Shown: positions 23,901 to 35,900 of the stretch, piece by piece | How the letters are laid out: every line of letters begins with the position of its first letter | How positions within the stretch are numbered: position 1 is the first letter of the stretch | NCBI RefSeq assembly: GCF_001949145.1 | Contig: NW_019091369.1 | Span: 2,028,007-2,092,006 of the forward strand | From: Acanthaster planci | Lineage: Eukaryota > Echinodermata > Asteroidea > Valvatida > Acanthasteridae | Direction of reading: 5' to 3' | DNA length: 64,000 nucleotides | Notes under the pieces: model-generated | Told to the model about the DNA's origin: nothing | What the model saw: only the letters and a program-made list of their open reading frames with translations | Database searches by the model: none | Made by a program: the position numbers and the translations under genes

Positions 23901-26900
23901 CAGCCCAGGGAACAAAGCCCAGGGTTGTTCCTGTCCCTAATTTGTCAGGCTTCTGGCCCTGGAGAGCCTGCTAGGGTTTTTTTTTTTCTTTTAAGTTTAA
24001 GAGGCAGTCTGAAGGAGCTGATGGATGACTTTGCCTGAGGTCAACTTTTAGGCCCTGAATTTTTTTTCCTTACACAAATCAGGGATGAGGTGAGGAAACT
24101 TGGATTCTGTGTTTCTGATTAGGAAAAAAAAATTAGGGAGTGAACCTTTTTGACGTTTTTTTACCATTGTTCCAGTGCATTTTCCACTGTTTTTATTCTG
24201 ATATTGACATAAAACATTGCAAAACTATCTCTCTACTGGAGTTATAAAAATGAAATTATATGTGATTAAATAATCTCGTCAGTTTTTGTCTAGAGTGTCC
24301 AGGGGTGTTAACCGTTTTATAAAGTTCCTGAAAGTTCAGATATCAAGTCACAGAGAAAAAATCAGTCTCCTTTAATCCCCACAAATAAATGTAAGGAACA
24401 AATGTAGCTGATTTTTCGCCAGAGTTTTGCAATGTTCGAAGCCAGTCTATAACTTTATCCCTTCTTAATTAATTTTCTTTACCAAACTTTCAACACCACA
24501 CCTACTGCGTCACTCTCCTGGTGACTAGCTCTGTCAAAAAAAGAGAAAAAAAAACTCTTGGTCCAACAAAAGGAACCTTGCACCGTCCCAGTTCCACAAA
24601 AGAACCCCTATTCTGAGCTGGGTTATTGAGGGTCAGTCAAGGTTTGCCTCTGCCCCCATATCTGAGCTGACCAACCTTTAATAAGGGTTGTCTTGATAGG
24701 TCTTTAACATGTAGGTTTATTTGAAGTCCTTCAGCTAAGAGGGTCAGCCAAACATTTAGGTCAAGGAGAGTAAACCTAGAATTTTACGGGCACTTGTACC
24801 TATTTTCTTTTGTTTTAATTAATGTTCTGTATTTCCAGATTAAAGTCAGTTTTCCTATGCCCTTTTATGGGGTTTACCAGCCTAGGGTAGGGTACCAGCC
24901 AACCAATTCATATCACCCGAAAGCTTCCCCAACTATTAACCTTACAATATAACATTATAAAGCCACGGATTACAGGTTCCTCCTTTTTACACTGCAAAAG
25001 GGGGTCCCCCCCCAAAAGGACCAAAGTGTGACCCCCATTTCCAGTGCACACGCCCTTTGTTCTAACCTCAGTAATGTTGCAAGTCCCAAATCTTTTCCGC
25101 TGCTACTCAAAGAAAAGTCAGTTAAACAGTCAGCACCCAAAATTGGATTGCTGTTGACATATTGACAACAGTACCGACAAAGGACTTTCTTGGATGTAAA
25201 TACCATGTACATAATGTTATGTTATAAAGTTCGGTTCAGCCACACAGCCACACAGTGACCCAATGTTATAAAATTGTAGAGTTTGTGGATTTGAACTTCA
25301 AATTTCAATATTAAAGACACCTGAATACTTTTTTCAAGGAACTAACTTGCATGTACATATGTTTGGACCCTTGGGTCACTTGAAGTTCCACTTTGTCTTT
25401 TTAGAGAGGCCTTTGTTTCCTGACCCTGTCCAGCAACCCTCCACAGAAAAAGGGCTTGGCATGGGCCCAGCAAAAATATTTGCATAGCCAGACAAAAAAT
25501 CCCAGAAATTTGGGGCCGACTTGTCTGAATTGATTTGTTCTGGCTAATGTTTGGACCCATGGGAGGTCGACTTGTCACAGAACAGGTGTCAAACAGTTTT
25601 GACCGTTGAAACCCTTGAAGAGACACAGGTGTCCAATATTATAATTGGGAAATTTGCTGGGATCGGATTAAAATAAGGAGGGGTACTTGTAAGAGTGTTC
25701 CACTTTTAAACCAAGAAGCATCAGTCAACTTCACTTGAAAATGAGTTCTTTATTTCAGGCATAAATATAACTTTACCCCGGATCAGCTGATTTCCTCGTT
25801 TTTCACCTCACACTCATGACATTGAAAAAAAATGGAACGACACTGTACAAAGTCTTGTCAAGATTGGAAATTCCTCTTTTTTCAAAGTCCAAGTTGCATG
25901 CCTGTTATTGATATTTTATTGTTACAGGAAAAGGAAACAATAAATATATTTCACTCAACCTGTGCCAAAAATTGGCACTTTTGGTTTAAAAAGTTAAAGA
26001 AAAGTCTGGTTTTCCTTGAAAAGGTTACAGTGTATGTCTTGAGGTTCAAGGTGCTCTTTTTTGTTGGAAGGGGGACTGCAGACACTTTCAAAATTTTGGC
26101 TAGCATCTCCGCTTTTGGGCCTTAGTTTGCAAATCAATTATTTTTCCAAATTCTGCAATGTTGACAAGAAATTCTAATTCAGTGAGATGGGATTCTGTGT
26201 CATCTCAGACGTGGAAAAATTACAAGAACTGTTTTTAGTGGTTTTGAAAGCCATGGTGGAATAAGACAGCCAAGTGAAGGCCAGTCTTCAGTTATTGGTT
26301 GCCCTGCTGAAGCATATAGACCCCCAAAATTCTTTGTGTGAACTTTCGCGCATGTTTTCAGAGAACACCAGTACTGGGTGATTTCAGGGTTGGTTTTTTG
26401 TGGGGTTTTTTTTTCATGCATGTGGCTGTCACTTCTACCCAAGGCCACCATTTCATGGCTTGAAAGACAAATGGAAGGGATTGGAGTGTCAGGATCAAGG
26501 GCTTTCTGCTGGTTTGTTTTAAGAAGATTACCGGATAATGGGGGTTATAGGATTGAACTCGCAGTCCTATGGTGGGTAAGGGCCAAGGCAGAAAGATCCA
26601 GATTTTAGGGGTGCTCCTTGCTCCTTTGAAGCCAGATGCTACGAATGCGAATGGTCATGCATTTTCTATTTTAGCTGAACGCTGTGGAAGGCCTGTCCGA
26701 GATTCTGATTGAAATATGCATGTAATGTCATGCATTCGCTAACTACATTTCAGTTCTGCATGTTGTAGTACTCAAAAGTTTCACTTTCTTCATCCAACCC
26801 AAGTACCAAACTACTACAAATCCATCAGAATGATCTCTCTGTACTTTGGGTACCATTTGGCTATCGCACAGTGTTGAGGTAACCCAGATTCCAGAGGGTT

Positions 26901-29900
26901 CTTGGCTAACATGATGGACTACATCCCGTCAGACGCTGTGACGAATGTTCCAGTGGCAGATGCTGCAACTCCCAGGGGAGAAATTTCACCTACATCTGCG
27001 TCAAAAGATATATACACCTACAGTGTCAAATAACTCTTGACAATAAATGGGATTGTCCCATCCGCAGTCATTCTTTGCTTGTTGCTGGATTGTTCTTGTG
27101 AATGTCGGTCTTTGTTGCCTGCGTTCTTTGGGGAGTTTGTTCCCTAGGACATACTGAAGAAGCAACACAGCACGGTTCAGCTGTGCAGAGGCCTCAACTG
27201 GCGCATTCCCCACTTTTTCTTCTGTGGGGAGGGACCGATTGGGAATTGGAAATTCCAGATCAGAGTGGGTTTTACTTTTCTGGCCTTATTGCAAAGGGTG
27301 AGAGAGTCCCTTGACTTGAAGTGCGATAAAGGATCTTTTGTTTCATTTCCCCCTCGTTTCTTCCTTTGTTACCATGCCAACAGGACAACAAATCCAGAAG
27401 TTGAGCTGCATTGATGATGCACGATCATAGGGCCCATGCGTCATTTTCATGCTCACACTTCCAGCAAGTCCCGAGTCCGGAATTATTGTGTTGAAACACT
27501 TGCCTCTTTTTTGCGTCAACCGAACATTTCTGCACTTGTCCACCCACTGCACACTCACACACATTTGGATTTATTTCCAAAGGTGAATTGCAGATTTCAT
27601 CAAACGTAGGGCTCATTTCAAGTCAGCGATACCACTTGAGAGTTAAAAAAAACACCTTCCCCCTCCTTCTCGCCCGCTGAGTTAAGTTGTCGGCGTGTCG
27701 GCGCCGAAACAGCAGCTCTCTCATCAGCATGAACCAGATTCTAACGCTTAGTCAGTGTTGCAGAGAGAGAGAGAGAGAGAGAGTTCAAGGGTTTCCAACC
27801 CTGTGGAAGTGTCAGAAACCAAGAATTAGGAGAAGAGAAGAAAGAGCTCCAACCCCTAGCGCTTATTGGGAAGTGCAGGTTAATTTGGGCACGTGGAAAT
27901 GAAAGGAGGGAATGTGGAATATTTTCCAACAGAAATCCATTCTTGGAAGAAAAACACGAGTGGCCATCAGTATCATCGTCGTTGGGACTACACACACGTT
28001 GAATAACAGCTACTTTGGTTACATATTTGTTAAGGTGCAACTTTTTTTTCCTACTGCTCGGTTTGGAATTTACTAAGTAGAGAAATTGTCCCTTGAATGC
28101 TGGCCAGCCGAGACATTGTTGATCGTTGTCTCAAATCCCCTTGAACAGTCACCTGACAGATCGAAATTCAGGATTGTGTAACTGGCATGCCAAGAGTTGT
28201 TTCTCTCCCGACAGCGATACAAGTGGAAGAGAATTGGGAATCGCCAAAAGTGTGCTCGTTTTGGTCGGAATTAGTAGGGTTGTTTTTTGCGTTGTTAGTG
28301 AGGGCCAGATGTTAATAAAATCCATGGACGGGTAGCCCTATGGGCCTTCCACATGTGCAGGCCATCATACATGTACTAACGGCATCTATAACATTTGGTA
28401 GAAGTCAGCTACAACGACAGCACTTGAATTTACGTGCAACCTCGACCTTGGGCATTTTCACTGTCAGGGCTGGAGTTCTTGTGATTCTGAAATCTCATGC
28501 AGTGTCAAACACAAAAGAAGTAATGAAGATCTTTCTAGAGTATTTACTCACATGAATTGTGATCTATAAGAGCATTTCTTTCACACTGTCATTGAATGTG
28601 ACCGAAAATTTTTCCATCCCTCCCAGAAGAGCTTTCCGGCTTTTGAACAGTCCCAAAATAGAACCTGACTGCGGGCTGGAATAATTTTCACCGCTTCTGC
28701 CCTGAGGCGAGGCGGACTTTGCTGCACATGAATGGGTTTATCATGGGGCCCTGCAGGCCTGTAAACTTGACCAGCCTCGGCCCAGCAAACTTAGAGGGTG
28801 GGAGAGGGGCAGAAGGAGAGAGTTGGAAAGAGATAAGTTGAAATTGATGGCATTCCTGGCAAAGCCTTGCACGGATTTCTTATCAGGTTGAGAATGTCTC
28901 TTTAAACACCTAGGCATTTTGACGGCTTGTATTACCATCAATCGGACCGGGAGAATTTATGCTGTTTTTGTCTTTCTCGGGGAGGGGGGGTGAACTGTTC
29001 TTCCAGTTTTCCAGTTTTATTTGATTTTCCCCAAAGAGTCACTGTGTACTTTTGGGGGGGTTCAACTTAGGTGCTCTGACTAACAGAGTTGGAGATTTTT
29101 TTTTCTTGTCTGAAATTGCAATCAAGTGATCAAATTTGGAAATGTTGTCAGCATGCCTGTGTGGTGTTACAGTTGTCCAGGTCATTTAAATTTTTTCTCT
29201 GATTGAAGTCACGAGATATTTTTGTATACACTCATGACCTTGGAAAAAAATCATGTTATTTCATTTGTCCAGTATTGCTTTCCCTGTTTTTTTTTCCTTC
29301 CACGAATTCCAGCAGAGTTTTTGTCAAGTTATGAAGATGGGCGACCAAAAACATAGCCTGTTTTTCTATTTTGCAGACATTTTAATTGAGCTCTTCCGAC
29401 ATCTTTGTTTTGATGTTCCGAGCCCCAGTCAGAGTTTTAAAGGGTTGCTGTATAGGACGAGATGGACAGGATTGTTGAAATGCAAGTCAAAGAGTTACTC
29501 CTTGCCTTCTGATCGGTAAAAGTTGGTGTTACTCTGTCCTATTTTTTGTGCCACCGTTCCTGCTGGAATTGCCGATCAGTTCTGAACGACGCATAGAAGA
29601 AAAAAAGTATCCGAAATTTCTGCACCAGGAAAGACCACGCTCCGCTGGAGCGTGCAGAATGAGTTTGGGATTCAATCTCGCTTCGAGTTACAGGACTTAA
29701 CAGGAAACAGATGTCGGAAGGGGGAGGCAGAGCAAATGCAGGCTTCAGATATCCCTACACAAGAAATCAAAGAAATGCGAGAACACGTAGTTGACGAACA
29801 GCGTGCTATTCCACACAGAGCAGGGTAAATTCGTGGTCCATCTCTTTTCAGCGCGCATCCCTCGGTTAATTATAACCGAGACAACAGGAAATTGATCCAC

Positions 29901-32900
29901 TCCGTGAAGAGGGGTTAATGAAACTTTTCCGAGACTGACGGATGGGGGATAATGTTCAATCATGTGACATTACCAAAGTCATGCAAGATGTTTCAGTGTT
30001 GCGTGTAGTTATCTTTTAAGAGGTCAGTGGCATTGACCTTTTTTCTTTTTATCATTAATAATCCCTCCTAAATCTTTCTTTTTTCTGGTTTTGCAGCCCC
30101 CTTCTTCCCCGAATCCCAGCATCAACTCAAAGCTTTTCTGTAAGTCGTTAAAGTGCTGAAGATAAGTACGTATTAGGCAGTGATTATCTGGGAAACCCCC
30201 CCCCTTTCTTGTTGTTGGGTCTTGTTCCCAGATCCTGAAAGTTTGGTTTGCACACATCAACGGTTAAGGCAGACCACTGACAGAATTATTTTGCATTGTT
30301 TTGGAAGATTACCTGAACTGGGCTCATGGAAAGCTTGTTGGAAGTCGTGATGAGGTTTGGCGGAACTTCAGAATGAGATTCTTTTCACAAATTGTGTGTC
30401 GGCCAGTGAAGTCGGGAGGAATTTGTTGCACTGTCCAAAAACAACAACATGAGCGGCCATGTTCCTCATTGAAAAACACATCAGATTGTGCATGATCGGA
30501 CACGCATGTTTTCTAGCCTTCACACCTCTTGAGCAAATAAACCTGGATGGTGCGGAAACCTTCAACACGACCTCTAAAACCAGTAGCCAACCCAAACACA
30601 ACTGTACAGTAGTAATGCAGTTTCTAGGGGGGGGACAGATCTCTCCATGAACATTTAATGACCGTGACCATTTCTGACACTGGTTGACTTCACCTGCCTT
30701 CCTCCACCCCTTCCCCCCACAAATATGGCATTTTTGTCGATTGACAACTCCCAAACGGAGCTTGTTCATATTTTTTTCATTCAGATTAGAACTAAGTACA
30801 TGTATATGCATACTATACAAGTTTCTTGTTTTGGTACATGTACATGTTTTGTGTCATTGTTCCCCAGGAACACAGACCGAGCAATGTAGGCCTACTAGTG
30901 CATGGACATGTAACGGTACACAAAATGTACAGGAAACCTCTTTCTCGTGTCATGTGACGCATCAAATGAAATCCAGAAAAATTTTTTTTTAATACACGTA
31001 CATGTTGTATTCACGTAGCAACATTCATTTTTCACCAGGTGCATTTTCAGAGTAAAACTTACATGTCACCTGACCGTTGGAAAAGGCTTGAAAAGCCTGG
31101 TGACCTTTTTATGCCATCATATGACTGGCAGAAGTTTTTATCACGCTGTTTCCAAAACAAGCATCAGTCTGAAAACAAGCCCAGTGCATGCACCATTGGC
31201 AGCCAAGTTTTTGTTTTAAACAGGATGTCTCCAAATATCTTGCTGCTAATTTTTTGCCGCTGAGATTAGCATCTTTAAAAATCAGAATTAATCAAGACGT
31301 TCATTTTGTTTTCAGTTGTTTTTCTGCTTTCCTTGACTCTTAATTTATTACAATTAATAGATAAAAAGTGTTACTGTACATACTTTTTTACCTATGCACA
31401 GTCACAGAAAACAAGTCACTAACGACAAAAAAGATTACTTGCTGATATGAAAGTGTCTTTACAGTCAAATGTTTAGAGTTTGGTCCTGGTTCCACAGTTG
31501 AGCCCGGAGGCCACAGCTTCCCAAGGCATGGCCTGCAGGCATTTTCAGGTTGTTTATTTGCCCCTTTGCAAAGGATTAAGTGCCCTTGCACAAAAGAAAA
31601 TGAAATTCCAGGCCCTGAGAATGGTGTCACTTATTGTGTAAAGAAACCTATGTGTTCTAACTGTCATGCACTGCATGCAAACTTGAGAATACACTTTTCT
31701 TTTTAAAAGGTGTACAAATCAGAGCAATATGGTAAACTCTCCATCCCACATTTGTGTCCCGGTCTTACAAAGGAAGGTCAAAATCACCAACTTGGGTCAG
31801 GACCAGGGGTGAGATTTCTCAGCTTTTCAGCTGATTTCAGCTTCTTTTGTTTTGAATTTCAGCTTTTTTTTTCTCACTGGCTGTGTACAAAAGTAAAGGA
31901 GATTTTCACAGTTTAGCTTCTTTATGCCTTTTTCAACTGTTTTCAGCTATTTTTTTTTCTTTGGTCAATCTCACCCCTGGTCAGGACTTGCCACTATCAA
32001 GAATGTGCATAAATGTGTTCCTCAAGTCCCACTTTAGGAGATTTCTCAAAGTGTGTCCTTACTCAAGAATTTTGTAAACCCGTCGCATTTTTAAAGTTTT
32101 GTCAACAAACCTCCAACCCAAGTGGTAGCCACAGCCATGGCTTGGTGGAAATACTGCAAGACCAAATGTTGAATTTTAGCCAAATTTTAGATCAGGGTTC
32201 ACACAGTATGAAAACCAAGGCCTGTTTAAAGTATAACGGCAAATGGATGAGATGATACTTGGCTCAGAACAAGTCATGACACGTACATGTTCGTTACCGT
32301 TTAAGTTAAAAGCAGTACAGTGTTGAAAACATTCTCACAGAATAGTTAGTGATTTCAACAGGCATGTACATATACGTGTTGGTTCAGTACTGGGGTAACT
32401 GTAAGCTCGTTCTTTTTCTAAAAATTGTCCTTTCCACCTGTCAAAGTTCTACTGTTGGTTTTAGACAAGAAATTGGACCCTAACTCTTGTCCGAGAGAGA
32501 GTTCTATGCGACTCTGGCGAGGGCACTGCAGTGTACAATTCTTTTCTAACTGTTCTTACAGTTTTTGTGATTAACATACAGATGACAAATTTCGGTCAGT
32601 TAATATCTGCGATAAATTCTCTGCTGTACGTGTCTGTCATATAAAGATGTGAAAAATGTTTGAAACTAAGTAACTTTTCGTTCGTGACTATGTACGGGGA
32701 AATATACAAGACACATGTACCGATCGATACCGATCCATCTACATGTGTATTTTAAAGTTAAGTTTATTTACAAATGCGTCTCATGTTCAGTATCCATTAA
32801 GAGACAGACTTCGTCCGTGGTGTATGGGTACCGGCACGTTCTCATACAGGCCCTCCGCCGTCCCTTTATGGTTGAACTTGTTCAACTCCGCGTACTGCGG

Positions 32901-35900
32901 GGTGTGCAGAAACTTCTGGTGGAGGGCGGGTCGGGAGGGCCTCATGGGAAGGGTCTGGACATAGCAGCCTCGGTGGCCTCGGAGGTGGTCGTAGTGCATG
33001 AGGTCGGCAGGGACTTGCTCAAAGTTGAACGCGTTGGCCTTGCAGGACGAGTGACCCCAGGTTTGGGTGCGCAGGGCGCCGGAGGGGGTCTTGGGTGGGT
33101 GGAGTCGGAGAGTGTGGGAAGAGTGAGGCGGCAGTGGGGGAGGGGTGGGGGGCATCTCCTGGTAGACGGAGGACTGGTCGTCGGCTAGGGTGCCCGAGTT
33201 GCCGCGGGTCAGCGTCTGGTGCTGATTAGAGGAATTGTTCCCGGAGTGGACGACCACGTGTAGGGTGGCTTGGACTTGCTGTTTCTGCTGCTGCTGTTGC
33301 TGGGTTAATGAGGGTGCTGTTAGGGTGGCGCCCTGCTGCATGCTTTCAGTGTCACTGTCTGCAGTGGACTCATACAAGTTGAGGGATTCTTGGTGAGCGA
33401 TGGCCCGGGCTGGGGAACCGGTGGGCTGCTGCACGTAGTGCATGGTGGTGAACTTGGAGTCGCGGCGCCGCAGGCGGGAGCCAGACTTGGGGTGGCAGCA
33501 CGTCCGCGGTGTGCAGACCACAATTGCGATCATGGTCGTCATGAGAATAAAGGCACCGAGTATCAGGTAGACGAAGGGCCGGACGTCGAGATGCTGATTT
33601 CCTGCCACAGAGACGATGCCTTTGTTTGGTGGGTCAGTTTTGGGATGTCCGGCATGAGAGATGGTCGGGAAGCCAACGATGCTGTCCATGTCCAGAAAAG
33701 TGCTGACGTTGCCGAGGGAGCCCTGCATTCCATGGGCCGCGCACACAATGTGGATGTTCTGGGAGAACAGCGATAAGTCCGTCACCTGGACGGATGTGCC
33801 GTCGTTTCCAAGAATGAAGCCTGGGGTTGACGTGGTAATCCGAGCACCATTCGCATACCACGTATAATTGTACATGGCAACCAACCCGGTAAGGTTCATA
33901 TTTGAGTTGCAAGTGAACACGACACGCGGGTCCTCGCGCCCGCCATGCTTGGCGACGATCTTCTGCGTCTGGATTTGGAGTGGGGAGACGATGCTGAGGG
34001 GACCAACGGTACAGTTGCGGGGGCTCTTCAGCGCCAGCCCCGAAGCCACGCAGGTCAGGATCTCCTCGCTGTCCTCCAGTGCCAGCGTCTTGTGGTAGAC
34101 GCTGATGGAGTGGGGGTTGAAGGTGAAGTCGGCCACCAGGTTCTCCCGCCCCTGCATCCACTGCAGGGCAACCGAGGGCCGCCCACCATTGGCCTCGCAC
34201 ACAAATGACACTCGCTGTCCAACCATCAGAGGACCTGTCCCCTCCCGCAGGCGACAAATGGGGTACTCAGGGGGGGGCCTGATGACAATGTAGATCGCCG
34301 CGGGCGGGGAGAGGTAGGAGTTGGCGTGAGATCGCGGGAAGCACGTACACTGGTACTCGCCGGCGTCTGCCTCCGCCACGTCCTGAATCTGCAGCGAGTA
34401 GACACCACTGGACCGATTCCCGAGGATAGAATAGCGTTCACGGACGTCCGGGGACAAGCGGTCGATAATGCGTCGGTTGCGGCTAATGTAGACCTGCTGG
34501 TCGGAGCGGTACCAGAAGACGTTGCAGTGCGACAGGGTGGTGTTGCGGAGAATGCAGGGCAGGACCACCGTTTCTCCCAGCGCAGCGTTGGTGTTCTGGG
34601 GCTCAACCCTGAAGGGATTAGCCCCAACGTGAGCCCCGCCACAAACCAAGGTCACAACCAGAGCCCAAATGAACATCGCCTCCATTTCCCAAGTACACAG
34701 TGGTGATATCACTGCCCACTGATGTCAAGAAAATAATCAGCTCAACCCTTTTCTTTTCACCAGCAAGTAAATTCCGGCATCTTTGGGAAAACTTGAGGGT
34801 GCCGAGTCTGTCAGTACCCCTCGCCTGGGTAAATGAGACTACCTCTCTGCCAGCCAAAGCTTACTCAAGTAATCTCCCCTTTCTCCTAATGGCAGGCTTG
34901 ATGAGGAAACAGCAAATCCTTTCCACCGACAAATGTTTTTAAAAATCCAAGGGGATGGAGCTAGCTGTCCTTGAGTTTGGTCGGTTGTTCACCTCAAAAC
35001 CCTGCAGCAAGTTGAGAAGATCTGACATCGGAGTTCAGTCACAAAGTGCAGTCCAATTTTCAGCTGCTGGTCTTGCTTTTCAAGTAGCCTTCAAGTAGCT
35101 TTTTTATTGCTAATGGTGAAGTGACCAGAAATGCTTTGGTTTGTGGTTATCCAAGAAAGGCTAACCGCTACACTGATGATGGACTGCGGTGTACAGTGCA
35201 GTTTGTTCCTGCATAGAGAATGCACAGCATGAGTTTGTGCACCAAAGCAGTGTCAACCCACACACCCCCTGCCTGTGAAATGTCAGTGACGGACAGCTCA
35301 GTGGGAGGAGCCCTGACCGCATGATAGCCATTAGCCACGCTGGGAGCACACAGGGTCCATTCATCATTATCACTGCTGGATGCCAGGGGGGTGGGGCCTG
35401 GCAACTTTTTCTGCTGGACCGTACCATAGGTGTGAAGTTTCAGGGGTGATTTCAATTTGAGCTGTCAATCTAGGATGGAGTCTTGGAACTGTTCTGAATC
35501 CCCCTCAATGCATTTCTCTTGATGCTCAGAAATTGAGAATGGGAAAAGATGTCCTCTACAGAATGGTTGTTTGATGCAGAAAGGAGATGTTAGGTTAATT
35601 TAAAAGGAATGGATATTAGCATAATACATGTCTGGTCATTTCATCGCAGAGTTATATGTGTGATGTACATGTACAGTATCTTCAGACTGCTGTGCGCATA
35701 GGTTACTCTGTGGTTCACCAACAGCATGCCACCTGTCATTTTTGTGTAAACTGACAAATTTTTTATTCTGACCCACTCATCACTTACATTTTATACATAA
35801 GAATGTAAAATCCAAACTTTGTTCTTTTTTCCCAATGATTTAATTGGCCCCAATTGAGGGAGAAATGTACTGTTTGTTGGTCCCTGGGACTTTTCCAAAA

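Larger units (their letters stand above)
20385..32760 (+). other. XPO4: XPO4 intron 9, first part (up to the antisense gene)
   Basis: About 12 kb of intronic DNA. I see a GA microsatellite at 27762-27784, an ACATGTAC-rich patch at about 30790-30850 and the miniature element at 31801-31982. A GC-richer patch near 21600-21900 is open on both strands but lacks splice signals or a recognisable product. No coding exon is supported. Confidence 0.7.

Noticed and set aside
29636-29655. Short perfect hairpin CACGCTCCGCTGGAGCGTG
   Set aside because: Only eight pairs and no context; expected by chance in a window this size.
33390-34706. Plus-strand open frames and the other minus frames overlapping the Ig receptor
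   Set aside because: They are shadows of the GC-rich 641-codon frame; only that frame has Ig, membrane and signal features.
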